A stretch of DNA of 12,103 bases from Actinomycetota bacterium (GCA_016649525.1 JAENXM010000031.1:1-12103), one strand, 5' to 3'; numbered from the stretch's first letter, positions 1-8,294 are shown. The notes: generated by a model from the sequence alone, not told the origin. Program-made: numbers and translations.

Positions 1-2
1 GC

Positions 3-836
3 CTGGAGAGGTTCCGCGAAGCTCTCGAGCGCGAGATAAGACGCAGACTCGCTGCCGCGCGCGGGGACCGACGGGAGGAAAGGAAAAGGAGGCTTCCGCC
101 CAGACCCGAGGAGATCGACTTCACAGGGGCGACACTGGGACAGGTGGGGGAGATGAGGAGAGTACTACCGGCGCTTGCGCGAAGGCTTGCCGCTCGCCTT
201 GCCAGGAAGCACAGCCTGGGCAGGTCCGGGCGGGTGGATATCCGCAACACGCTGAGGCACAGCCTCTCGTACGGCGGCGTGCCTTTCGACGTCAAGTACC
301 GGAGGAAGGTCCCGTCAAGACCCGAGCTTTTCATCCTCTGCGACATATCGGGGTCGGTGCGGACGTTCAGCACGTTCACTCTGCAACTGGTGTACAGCCT
401 GCATCAGCAGTTCCGTTCGGTGCGGAGCTTCGCGTTCATCGACCGGGTCGACGAGGTAACGGACTACTTCAACAGCTACGAGGTGGACGAGGCGATAGAG
501 CATGTGTACAGGGAAGCGATGGTCGTCGACGGGGACGGTCACAGCGACGTGGGCAGGGCGCTTGAGCTCTTCTATCAGGAGTTCCACGAAGAGCTGTCTC
601 CCAAATCGAGCATTCTCGTCTTGAGCGACGCGAGGAACAACAACCTGGACCCTCGCGCGTGGGCGCTCGAGAGCCTGCGCGAGATAGTAAAAAGAGTCTA
701 CTGGTTGAACCCGGAGCCGAGGGACCGCTGGGACACCGGTGACAGCGTGATGAACGAGTACATGGACCACGTCTACGGTGTACATGAGTGCCGGAACCTG
801 AAGCAACTGTCGGATTTCGTCTACCGCGGCGCCTAG
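3..836 (+). CDS. CoxE-like von Willebrand factor A (MIDAS) domain protein, 5'-truncated by window edge
   Basis: The reading frame is open from base 3, so the ATG at 144 is internal and the true start lies before the window. The visible part is 277 residues. It begins with a very basic, Arg-rich stretch and continues into a VWA domain. The metal-ion-dependent adhesion site shows as CDISGS (Asp codon at 342) and a later LSDARNNN that supplies the usual distal Asp. This layout matches the CoxE/VWA family, whose members usually work with a MoxR-type AAA+ ATPase in metal-centre insertion or maturation of large enzymes; that partner would be expected just upstream but is not visible. The C-terminal end is complete (TAG 834-836). 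A promoter starts at the next base, so it is probably a separate transcription unit from tatA. A role in formate dehydrogenase maturation is possible but rests on position alone. Confidence 0.8.
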   Translation: MERFREALEREIRRRLAAARGDRREERKRRLPPRPEEIDFTGATLGQVGEMRRVLPALARRLAARLARKHSLGRSGRVDIRNTLRHSLSYGGVPFDVKYRRKVPSRPELFILCDISGSVRTFSTFTLQLVYSLHQQFRSVRSFAFIDRVDEVTDYFNSYEVDEAIEHVYREAMVVDGDGHSDVGRALELFYQEFHEELSPKSSILVLSDARNNNLDPRAWALESLREIVKRVYWLNPEPRDRWDTGDSVMNEYMDHVYGVHECRNLKQLSDFVYRGA

Positions 837-865
837 TTGACACCGCAGCAGGTGACTGCTACATT
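837..865 (+). promoter_or_regulatory. Predicted sigma70-type promoter for the tatA-tatC-fdhE-fdhAB-rnfCD operon
   Basis: A perfect -35 box TTGACA (837-842) is followed by a 17-bp spacer and a 4/6 -10 box TACATT (860-865). Transcription would start near 872, about 40 nt before the tatA ATG. The spacer contains the inverted repeat AGCAG-GTGA-CTGCT (847-860), which abuts the -10 box and could be an operator. The site sits immediately after the stop codon of the VWA gene. The boxes are seen directly; promoter activity is inferred. Confidence 0.6.
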
Positions 866-910
866 CAATTGGATTTTCAGGAAAGGAAGTTTTCAGCAAG
901 GGGTTTTGCG

Positions 911-1111
911 ATGCCTTTCGGACTCGGACCGACAGAACTCATAATCATCCTGGTCATCGCGCTCATAATCTTCGGACCCTCCCGCCTGCCCAAGATAGGG
1001 CAGTCGATAGGCCAGGCGCTCAGGGCTTTCCGTGAGTCTACCGACAAGGTGCAGGATGAAGTGAAGAAAAGCCTTGAGGAGACAGTCACGGGTGAAGAGG
1101 AAAAGAAATAG
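911..1111 (+). CDS. tatA: TatA/E-family twin-arginine translocase subunit
   Basis: A 66-residue protein with the full TatA pattern: a short periplasmic N-terminus, one transmembrane helix (about residues 9-22, rich in Ile/Leu/Val), the FGPSRLPKIG hinge, an amphipathic helix (QSIGQALRAF) and an acidic, Lys/Glu-rich tail. TatA forms the size-adjustable pore that moves folded, cofactor-loaded proteins across the cytoplasmic membrane. The start is ATG 911, preceded by AAGGGG (898-903) with 7-nt spacing. A longer upstream reading in the same frame overlaps the VWA gene and adds residues foreign to the family. It is the first gene of the operon, 15 nt before tatC. No tatB is present in the window. 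Its linkage to a Tat-exported formate dehydrogenase suggests a translocase co-expressed with its substrate. Confidence 0.93.
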   Translation: MPFGLGPTELIIILVIALIIFGPSRLPKIGQSIGQALRAFRESTDKVQDEVKKSLEETVTGEEEKK

Positions 1112-1126
1112 TACCGAAGTGGGTGC

Positions 1127-1876
1127 TTGAGCCTTGGCAAAAGCCCGCGTATGACCTACCTCCACCACCTGGAGGAGCTCAGGCGCCGGATAATAGTCTG
1201 CGTCGTCGCCCTCGTGGCTGCGGTAGGAGTCTGCTGGCTCTTTGCCTGGGACATACTCCACATACTCGAACGGCCCGCCGGCAACATCGTCCTCCACTAC
1301 TTGAAGCCGATGGAGCCGTTTCTTGTCAGGTTCAAGCTCGCCCTTTTCGGGGGCGTGATTCTTGCGCTGCCGGTGATACTCTACGAGCTCATGGCTTTTC
1401 TCTCACCCGCGCTCAAGAGAAAAGAGAGAAGCTACGCCCTCATCGTCATGAGCATGATAGTAGCGTTCTTCGGGGTAGGGGTTGTCTTCGGCTACTACTA
1501 CATCATGCCCGTGGGCATAAGGTGGCTGCTGGGCATCGCCGGCGGGCAGATGGTACCGGTCCTTTCGGCGAGTGAGTACGTGAGCTTCGCGGGCTGGTTC
1601 TTGCTGGGGTTCGGTGTCGCGTTCGAGATGCCGATGTTCATCTGGATGCTGGTCGCGCTCGGCGTGCTGACGCCCCAGCAGTTGAGGAAACAGTGGAGGT
1701 GGGCCTACCTGATAATCCTCCTCTTCGCCGCCATCATCACGCCCGACTGGAACCCTGTAACCATGTTTTTGGTGGCGATTCCGATGATTGTCCTCTACGA
1801 ATTATCCATATTGCTCGCCAAACTCACTTTTAGACGGCGTAAGAGACGCGCGGCGGTCGGGGAGGCGGTCGGATGA
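1127..1876 (+). CDS. tatC: Sec-independent protein translocase TatC
   Basis: TatC is the multi-spanning receptor that recognises twin-arginine signal peptides. The 249-residue product has the family's N-terminal LHHLEELRRRI, hydrophobic segments consistent with six transmembrane helices, the conserved YELMAFLSPALKRKER block after helix 2 (Glu aligned with the functionally important Glu of E. coli TatC), FGVAFEMP in the later half, and a basic C-terminal tail. Length is normal. The start is uncertain. TTG at 1127 gives an 8-residue N-terminal leader like that of other TatC proteins and lies 15 nt after tatA with only a weak GAAGTGGG upstream. ATG at 1151 gives 241 residues but has no clear ribosome site. 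The gene ends 23 nt before fdhE. Confidence 0.94.
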   Translation: MSLGKSPRMTYLHHLEELRRRIIVCVVALVAAVGVCWLFAWDILHILERPAGNIVLHYLKPMEPFLVRFKLALFGGVILALPVILYELMAFLSPALKRKERSYALIVMSMIVAFFGVGVVFGYYYIMPVGIRWLLGIAGGQMVPVLSASEYVSFAGWFLLGFGVAFEMPMFIWMLVALGVLTPQQLRKQWRWAYLIILLFAAIITPDWNPVTMFLVAIPMIVLYELSILLAKLTFRRRKRRAAVGEAVG

Positions 1877-1899
1877 ACAGACAGCGGAAGGAGTAGACA

Positions 1900-2778
1900 G
1901 TGTCAATAGTCATTGAGAGCGAGGAACTGGGTGTGCAAGGTGTGCGCCGCGCGGTTAAAAGGTATGTAGAAATGTACCCGGAAATGACTGACGTCATCGA
2001 GATGTACGGAGCGATCATGGAGCTCCAGCAGGAGACTCTCGGAAAGGTGACATGCGACGTTTCCCTCGACGCGAAGATGGCTGAGGCTAAGCTCAGCGAG
2101 GGAACCCCTCTCATAGACCCGTACGAACTCGATATCGACGCCGAACGCTTCCGAGCGCTCGTTTTCGACATCGCGCGCATCGTGGATGAGAAGAGTCCGG
2201 AGGGGTTTCCGCACCGCGTCGAGATCGAGAAGTGGGAGGGCCTGGAGCCCGGGAACGTCCCCGTGACCCGGGACCTTGTCATCGCCGGCGAGGAGCTCGA
2301 AATAGGGGTCGCATGGGAGAGCTCTGAGGACATAAAGCTGGTCTCAAATATTACCTGGGAAGCACTTGCGCCGTCTTATATGAAGTGTGGTAGAATGCAC
2401 GAATCTTTGATAGAGCAGTCTTTGTGGCAGCGGGGCGCCTGCCCAGTATGCGGGACGCGTCCGCTCATGGGAGTGTTCCGCAAGGAGGACGGGCTATGGC
2501 TCCTGGAGTGTGCCCTCTGCCACACGCGATGGAACGTGCAGCGGGCGCGATGCCCGTTCTGTGATGAGGGAGAGCAGGGATCGCTCGAGTATCTCTATGT
2601 GGGCGATGACAGGAGTCATCGTGTGCAGTACTGCTCCGCGTGTCGCTCTTACGTAAAGACGGTCGATATGAGGGACAGTGACCTTGATGCGGTACTGCCC
2701 CTCGAAGACATAGCGACGATTCGGCTTGACAAGGTTGCGGCCAAGGAGGGCCTCAGGCCCGCGGGATCGCGCCTTTAG
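1900..2778 (+). CDS. fdhE: Formate dehydrogenase accessory protein FdhE
   Basis: This 292-residue cytoplasmic protein is close in length to E. coli FdhE (309). Its C-terminal half carries four CxxC pairs (C181/C184, C204/C207, C218/C221, C245/C248) in the family contexts CPVCGTRP, CALCHTRW, RCPFC and YCSACRSYVKTVD. FdhE is a rubredoxin-like, iron-binding factor needed for activity of respiratory formate dehydrogenases of the FdnG/FdoG type; it interacts with the catalytic subunit before Tat export. The start is GTG 1900, chosen because GGAAGGAG (1886-1893) lies 6 nt upstream. It sits between tatC and fdhA, which fits a role in maturation before export. The N-terminal part is helical and poorly conserved, as is normal for the family. 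Confidence 0.92.
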   Translation: MSIVIESEELGVQGVRRAVKRYVEMYPEMTDVIEMYGAIMELQQETLGKVTCDVSLDAKMAEAKLSEGTPLIDPYELDIDAERFRALVFDIARIVDEKSPEGFPHRVEIEKWEGLEPGNVPVTRDLVIAGEELEIGVAWESSEDIKLVSNITWEALAPSYMKCGRMHESLIEQSLWQRGACPVCGTRPLMGVFRKEDGLWLLECALCHTRWNVQRARCPFCDEGEQGSLEYLYVGDDRSHRVQYCSACRSYVKTVDMRDSDLDAVLPLEDIATIRLDKVAAKEGLRPAGSRL

Positions 2779-2786
2779 CGGCGGAC

Positions 2787-2880
2787 TTGATTGCGTTTGA
2801 CCCGATAATCGGCTCAAGCTTTGAGGGAGGTGGATCGGTTTCTCGCCGGGGTCTGAGCGCGTTGATTGCCAGACAATCAA
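2787..2880 (+). promoter_or_regulatory. Candidate regulatory region between fdhE and fdhA (palindromes and repeated half-site)
   Basis: The 134-bp fdhE-fdhA gap holds three related signals. CCGAT-A-ATCGG (2802-2812) is an 11-bp odd palindrome. TTGATTG-CCAGA-CAATCAA (2862-2868 / 2874-2880) is a perfect 7-bp inverted repeat ending 32 nt before the fdhA ATG. TTGATTGC also occurs as a lone copy at 2787-2794, a direct repeat of the half-site 75 nt upstream. I see no convincing -35/-10 pair here. These could be operators, an RNA stem affecting fdhA translation, or chance. The repeats are seen directly; any function is inferred. Confidence 0.35.
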
Positions 2881-2912
2881 TGGAAAGCCAAGGTAGAAAG
2901 TGAGGGGGGTAT

Positions 2913-5900
2913 ATGGAACTCACACGTCGAGACTTCATTAAGCTCTCCGGCGCAGGATTGGGAACCGCAGCGATTGCAAAACTCGGTTTCACGATGCCCG
3001 CGCTTGCGGGTACGGAGCCGCTACGAATCACGAAGGCGAAGGAGACTAACGGCGTCTGCTCGTTCTGTGCAGTCGGGTGCGGCACTCTTGTCAGCAACGA
3101 AACGGGAGAGCACGGTCAAATCGTCAACGTCGAGGGTAACCCGGACTGCGCCATCAACTTCGGTACACTGTGCAGCAAGGGTGCGGCCATAAGCCAGAAA
3201 ACCTACATAGACGGAAAGCCCAACAAGGAGAGGCTGACCAAGCCACTCTACCGCGCTCCGAACAGCTCGTCCTGGAAGGAAATCTCCTGGGACGAGGCTA
3301 TCGACAAGATAGCCAACAGGATAAAGGAGACCCGGGATGCGAACTGGATAGCGGAGGACGACGCCCTCGACGCCGCCGGAAACCCGACGGGCGGCAAGGT
3401 GCCTGCGCTGCGCACGGAGGCCATCGGTGCCCTCGGCAGCGCGGAGCTCTCCAACGAGGGCTCCTACCTGTACCAGAAGTTCATGCGCTCCCTAGGCGTG
3501 GTGTACATAGAGCACCACGCCCGTTTGTGACACTCCACCACTGTCGCCAGTTTGGCGGCATCGTACGGGCGGGGCGCAATGACCAACCAGGTGCAGGATC
3601 TCAAGATGAGCGACTGCTTCATGGTATGCGGCTCGAACGCCGCGGAGAACCACCCGATCACGTTCAAGTGGGTCGAGCAGGCGCTCAACAGGGATAAGAA
3701 CCCCGCGAAGCTAATCGTGGTGGACCCGAGGTTCACCCGCACGGCTTCCAAAGCCAATATCTTCGCGCAGACGAGGCCCGGAACTGACATAGTGTTCTTC
3801 GGCGCGCTCATCAACTACGCGATAAAGAACGACATGGTCAACTGGGACTACGTGAAGACGTACACCAACGCCACGTTCCTGGTCAACCCCGGTTTCTCCT
3901 TCGACCAGAAGACAGGGCTGTACAGCGGCTTCAAGGAGACGACCGACCCCAAGACCGGAAAGAAGAAGAAGAGCTACGACACCGCTACGTGGTCGTTCCA
4001 GCTGGGCCCCGACGGCAAGCCCCTGAAGGACCCGACACTCACGGACCCGCAGTGCGTGTGGAACCAGATGGTCAAGCACTACGAGAGGTACACGCCCGAG
4101 AAGGTCGAGCAGGTGTGCGGAATCCCCAGGGCCAAGTTCGAGGAGATCGCCAAGACCTTCTGCTCGACGTACGAGAAGGGCAAGAGCGGTGTTCTCATGT
4201 ACGCGATGGGACTGACCCAGCACACCTACGGTACGCAGAACATCCGCACTTTCGCCGTACTCCAGCTCATCCTCGGGAACGTGGGCATCCCGGGCGGTGG
4301 GGTCGACGCGCTCAGGGGATGTGCCAACGTCCAGGGCTCCACGGACATGGCGCTTCTCTGCCACATCTTCCCCGGCTACAACCCCATGCCGAACAGCGCC
4401 AAGAACCCGACCCTTCAGTCTTACATCGACGCGAGGCTCAAGGCGGTCGGCTCGGCGTACTGGAGCAACACGCCCAAGTTCGTGGTCAGCTTCTGGAAGG
4501 CGATGTACGGGGACGCAGCCACCAAGGAGAACGAGTATGGCTACAAGTGGTTCCCCCGCGTAAAGAATGGCGTCAACTACACCCACATCGCGCTGTTCGA
4601 GGCTATGTACCAGGGGACTGTGAAGGGCCTGTTCGTCATAGGCCAGAACCCGTCCGTCGGGGGACCCAACGCCAACATGGAATGCGCGGCGATGGAGAAG
4701 CTCGACTGGATGGTCTGCTCAGAGATATTCGACACGGAGACGCCGAACTTCTGGGACCGCCCCGGCGCGGACCCTGGCAAGATAAAGACCGAGGTGTTCC
4801 TGCTGCCCGCGGCCTCCAACACAGAGTACGAGGGGAGCTTCACTAACACGGGCCGCGTTGTGCAGTGGTTCTATGAAGCCCACAAGCCCGGCGAGCTCGT
4901 GAAGCAGGACATGGATATGATGAGCCTGCTGGTCGCGAAGCTCAAGGAGCTCTATAAGGCCGACACCAAGGCCCCCAGCCGCGACGCGGTGCTCAACCTC
5001 TACTGGCCGTACGGCGAGAAGGTCAAAGCCGAGGACGTGCTCGCGGAGCTGAACGGCTACACATGGGCGGACAAGAAGAGGCTCAAGAACTTCACCGTAC
5101 TGAAGGACGACGGCTCTACCGCGTGCGGCAACTGGATATTCTCCGGTGTATACCCGGATGAGTCGGGTTACCCGGGCGTGACCGACGCGGACCCCACGAA
5201 AGCTACTGCGGCGAAGGCGAGCTTCGCCAAGACCAAGGGCAACCTCGCCAAGCGGACCAACAACGAGGACAAGGGCGGCGTGGCCATCTACCCGGGTTGG
5301 GGGTGGTGCTGGCCGGTCAACCGCCGCATTCTCTACAACCGCTGCAGCGCGGACCCGGCGGGTCAGCCCTGGAACCCCGAGAAGAAGCTGGTTCAGTGGA
5401 CGGGGACGAAGTGGGACCTGGTCGATGTGCCCGACTTCAAGGCCACCGATTCGGCCCTGCCGGGGAACCCCCCTGTGCCGCCGGACGTGTCGGCCGCGAA
5501 CCCGTTCCTCATGATCAACTTCGGGATGGGACAGCTCTTCTGCCTGACCGCGCTGGTGGACGGTCCGTTCCCCGAGCACTACGAGCCGATCGAAACGCCG
5601 TTCAAGAACGAGATGAACGGCAGCCAGAACGACCCGATGGCCAAGGTCTTCAAGGAGTCCGACATGGACAAGCTGGCCGAGGTCGGTGATCCCCATTACC
5701 CGATAATAGCCTCTACCTCGCGTGTGACCGAGCACTTCCAGTCCGGCACCATGACGCGCAACATGCCGTGGCTGGTCGAGATGCAGCCTAACATGTTCGT
5801 GGAGATGTCCAAGGACCTCGCCAGGCGTAAGGGAATCAAGAACGGCGACTGGGTCAAGGTGAAGAGCATCAGGGGCGAGACCCAGGCGGTCGCGATGGTG

Positions 5901-6104
5901 ACCGACCGTATCCAGGTATTAAAGGTGAACGGCAGGGACACCGACGTGGTGAACATGCCTTACCACTTCGGCTACAAAGGCTACTGCACCGGCGGACCCA
6001 AGGACATCAGCTACGCCGCCAACGTCCTGACCCCGAACGTAGGAGACGCCAACACGACGATACCCGAATCCAAAGCGTTCCTTGTCGATGTCGAGAAAGC
6101 TTAG
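2913..6104 (+). CDS. fdhA: Selenocysteine-containing formate dehydrogenase alpha subunit (Mo/W-bis-MGD, Tat-exported)
   Basis: The catalytic subunit oxidises formate to CO2 and passes electrons to FdhB. The in-frame TGA at 3528-3530 is read as Sec206; the product is 1063 residues, like FdnG/FdoG of formate dehydrogenase N/O. The N-terminus has a twin-arginine signal (TRRDFIKLS, R5-R6), a hydrophobic stretch and a likely cleavage site after A32 (ALA-G). A [4Fe-4S] site follows at C49-C52-C56-C87. The residues around Sec (HARL-Sec-HSTTVAS, then YGRGAMTN) match the family active site, including the catalytic His immediately after Sec. The molybdopterin domains continue through RYTPEKVEQVCG, and the C-terminal MGD-binding domain shows TLTP-like NVLTPNVGDANT and ends KAFLVDVEKA. 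The start is ATG 2913, with GAGGGGGG (2902-2909) just upstream. The stop TAG overlaps the fdhB ribosome site. Software that treats TGA as stop would split this gene into 2913-3530 and about 3552-6104. Mo versus W cannot be told from the sequence. Confidence 0.96.
3518..3571 (+). promoter_or_regulatory. SECIS element directing UGA-to-selenocysteine decoding in fdhA
   Basis: Just after the UGA (3528-3530) lies a hairpin: UGUCGCC (3542-3548) pairs with GGCGGCA (3554-3560) around the 5-nt loop AGUUU, which has the G and U typical of bacterial SECIS apical loops. The loop begins 18 nt after UGA, within the usual bacterial range. A longer fold is possible: CGCCCGT (3518-3524) is perfectly complementary to ACGGGCG (3565-3571), and UGA itself can pair with UCG (3561-3563, one U-G wobble). 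That leaves an 11-nt bulge (3531-3541). SelB binds this RNA to deliver Sec-tRNA. Pairings are read from sequence; binding is inferred from the family. Confidence 0.85.
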
Positions 6105-6117
6105 GAGGTGATGTGGC

Positions 6118-6948
6118 ATGGCTAAGGAGAAGGCAATACTGGTTGACACGACCAAGTGCACCGCTTGCCGCGCGTGCCAGGTCGCCTGCAAGCAGTGGAA
6201 CCAGAACTCGGCCGAGAAGACGACGAACCGCGGCTCTTACGAGAACCCGCCAACGCTGAGCTCCAAGACCTGGATGCGGATACTCTTCAACGAGTATTAC
6301 AAAGACGGAAAGATGAGCTGGCTTTTTACCAAACACCAGTGCATGCACTGCGAAGACGCTGCCTGCGTGGAGGCCTGCCCCCCGAACGCAACGACCCATC
6401 GGGAGTTCAAGCTCTGGGACGGCTCCGTGTTGAAGAGTGTGGCGACGGATGCCGACAAGTGCATCGGGTGCAACTACTGCAGGGTAGCCTGCCCGTTCGA
6501 CGTCCCCGGCTACAACGAGAAGAAGAAGGGTATCTATCGATGCACGATGTGCTTTGACCGGGTGACCGGAGGCGTCAAAGGGTATGACATCCCGGCCTGC
6601 GTGAAGGCCTGCGCGCCGGGGACCCTCTCGTTCGGTGACCGGGCCGAGTTGATCCTGAAGGCCGAGAAGCGCGTGGCACAACTGAGGAGTGACGGATACG
6701 AGAACGCCCATATCTACGGGCAGTCCGAGCTCGGCGGATTGGGGTACATGTACATATTGACCGCCGAGACCTCCACGTACAGCCTGCCCGGCGATCCTTC
6801 AATACCGATTGGAGTCACGGCCTGGAAGGCTCTGACAAATCCGTACGGTGCCTTCGCCGCGGGCGGACTGCTGCTGGCCCTTGTCGTCAACGGGGTCATC
6901 AACGCGAGAAACCGCGGCCTCGAAGAAGAGCACAAGCTCGAGGAATAG
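6118..6948 (+). CDS. fdhB: Formate dehydrogenase iron-sulfur beta subunit with C-terminal membrane anchor
   Basis: FdhB carries electrons from FdhA to the membrane partner. The 276-residue protein has sixteen Cys arranged for four [4Fe-4S] clusters: C14/C17/C20/C24, C75/C78/C83/C87, C115/C118/C121/C125 and C142/C145/C161/C165. This is the pattern of FdnH/FdoH. A single hydrophobic helix near residues 242-262 (NPYGAFAAGGLLLALVV) followed by a charged tail (EEEHKLEE) corresponds to the FdnH C-terminal anchor. There is no signal peptide of its own, so it is expected to be exported with FdhA. The start is ATG 6118, with AGGAGG (6103-6108) overlapping the fdhA stop; the nearer ATG at 6111 is out of frame and stops after four codons. 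In E. coli the anchor packs against a cytochrome b gamma subunit, but here the next gene is rnfC. Confidence 0.95.
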   Translation: MAKEKAILVDTTKCTACRACQVACKQWNQNSAEKTTNRGSYENPPTLSSKTWMRILFNEYYKDGKMSWLFTKHQCMHCEDAACVEACPPNATTHREFKLWDGSVLKSVATDADKCIGCNYCRVACPFDVPGYNEKKKGIYRCTMCFDRVTGGVKGYDIPACVKACAPGTLSFGDRAELILKAEKRVAQLRSDGYENAHIYGQSELGGLGYMYILTAETSTYSLPGDPSIPIGVTAWKALTNPYGAFAAGGLLLALVVNGVINARNRGLEEEHKLEE

Positions 6949-6964
6949 GAGAGGAGGGACATTG

Positions 6965-8278
6965 GTGGAGCTCAAGACATTCCGGGGCGGCATACACCCC
7001 CCTTACCAGAAGGAGGCTACCGCCGCCAAATCGACTGAGGACATCTCCCTCCCGGCTGAGGTGGTGATACCCATGCAGCAGCATGTGGGTGCTCACAACA
7101 GCCCTACGGTGAATGTCGGGGACAGGGTTGATGCAGGCCAGAAGATCGGCTCGAGCGAGGCTTTTATCTCCGCGCCCGTGCACGCGAGCGTATCCGGCAC
7201 GGTGAAGGCGATAGAGGGACGCCCCGACTTCACCGGCGCCCAGGTGCAGTCGGTGGTGATAAAGGTCGACCCCAGCCAGCCGCCCAAGTGGGCCGAGAAG
7301 AAGGATACGGGCAGCTTGAGCGCGGAGCAGATCAGGGACGTCGCGAAGGAAGCGGGCCTCGTGGGACTCGGAGGGGCGGCTTTCCCGACATTCGTGAAGT
7401 TATCGCCGCCCGCAGACAAGCGGATCGACACGGTGATAATAAACGGCTGCGAGTGTGAGCCGTTCCTGACCTGCGACCATCGCCTGATGCTCGAGAGGGC
7501 CGACGACCTCATCAGCGGCCTGAAGCTGATGATGCGCGCGGTTGGCGCCGACAAGGGCATAATCGGAGTAGAGGCGAACAAGATGGATGCGGCCGACGCG
7601 CTCACTACAAAGCTCGGAGGCGATTCGTCGATCGAAGTGGTTCTGCTCGAGGTCAAATACCCCGAGGGCGCCGAGAAGATGTTGATAGACGCTGTGACCG
7701 GCCGCAGGGTGCCGCCGGGGAAGCTTCCCAGCGAAGTCGGAGTCCTCGTGCAGAACGTGCAGACTGCGGTTGCGCTGCATGATGCCGCGTCTACGGGCAA
7801 GCCGGTTATCGACAGGGTTATCACAGTGACCGGCGGAGGCATCAAGGAGCCGAAGAACGTGCTCGTCAAGGTGGGGACCCCGATCTCGCATGTGATCGAC
7901 CAATGCGGTGGCTTTGCCGGTACGCCCGGTAAGGTCGTCATGGGAGGCCCCATGACCGGTTGGGCGCAGAAGGACCTCTCGGCCGCGGTGGTCAAAGGGA
8001 CCAGCGGGATACTGGTTCTCGGCAAGGATGAGGTTGAATACGGTGCCGAGCGGGAGTGCGTTGGATGTGACAAGTGTATCGACGCCTGCCCCATGTTCCT
8101 GATGCCCAATTTCATCGTGAAGTACACCAAGAGGGGGAAGTATGACGAGGCGAACCGCTTCGGCGTGCAGGACTGCTTTGAGTGCGGCTGTTGCGCCTAT
8201 GTGTGCGCCTCGAGGATCTCTCATGTCGCGTATGTAAGAAAAGCCAAGGCGGAACTCGCCGCCGCGGAGAAGAAGTGA
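6965..8278 (+). CDS. rnfC: RnfC-like electron transport complex subunit (Fe-S, NADH/FMN-binding type)
   Basis: RnfC is the cytoplasmic-face subunit of Rnf complexes; it resembles NuoF and interacts with NAD(H). This 437-residue protein has the family's N-terminal KTFRGGIHPP, a biotinyl-like domain (about 27-100), the glycine-rich GLVGLGGAAFPT (131-142), INGCECEPFLTCDHRLML (159 onward), YPEGAEKMLI (232-241), and two ferredoxin motifs C365/C368/C371/C375 and C404/C407/C410/C414. I chose GTG 6965: GAGGAGGG (6951-6958) gives 6-nt spacing, while TTG 6962 would leave only 3. The frame remains open upstream into fdhB, but those residues are not RnfC-like. It is 16 nt after fdhB. It is somewhat short compared with proteobacterial RnfC because it lacks the long Ala-rich C-terminal repeats. 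Its place in an fdh operon, without other rnf genes except rnfD, is unusual. Confidence 0.92.
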   Translation: MELKTFRGGIHPPYQKEATAAKSTEDISLPAEVVIPMQQHVGAHNSPTVNVGDRVDAGQKIGSSEAFISAPVHASVSGTVKAIEGRPDFTGAQVQSVVIKVDPSQPPKWAEKKDTGSLSAEQIRDVAKEAGLVGLGGAAFPTFVKLSPPADKRIDTVIINGCECEPFLTCDHRLMLERADDLISGLKLMMRAVGADKGIIGVEANKMDAADALTTKLGGDSSIEVVLLEVKYPEGAEKMLIDAVTGRRVPPGKLPSEVGVLVQNVQTAVALHDAASTGKPVIDRVITVTGGGIKEPKNVLVKVGTPISHVIDQCGGFAGTPGKVVMGGPMTGWAQKDLSAAVVKGTSGILVLGKDEVEYGAERECVGCDKCIDACPMFLMPNFIVKYTKRGKYDEANRFGVQDCFECGCCAYVCASRISHVAYVRKAKAELAAAEKK

Positions 8279-8294
8279 AGGGGGGAGAGAGCAG

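Noticed and set aside
788..910. Longer tatA starting upstream at about 788
   Set aside because: It would overlap the VWA gene and add residues unlike TatA; ATG 911 has a good ribosome site and gives a normal 66-residue TatA.
2797..2826. fdhA promoter using TTGACC and TTTGAG
   Set aside because: The -35 hexamer is fair but the matching -10 is poor; not strong enough to call.
3528..3530. Premature stop or pseudogene reading of fdhA (two separate ORFs 2913-3530 and 3552-6104)
   Set aside because: The TGA falls on the known Sec position, both halves are in one frame with full family conservation, a SECIS hairpin follows, and selA, selB and selC are present.
6848..6964. Longer rnfC starting inside fdhB
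   Set aside because: The added residues are not RnfC-like and overlap fdhB by about 100 bp; the GAGGAGGG site points to GTG 6965.
7093..8130. Long antisense frame on the minus strand over rnfC (345 codons)
   Set aside because: Such frames are a by-product of GC-rich codon use; it lies wholly inside a well-conserved gene and shows no recognisable domain. The same holds for minus-strand frames at 3711-4586, 4719-5735, 6007-6711 and 7400-8389.
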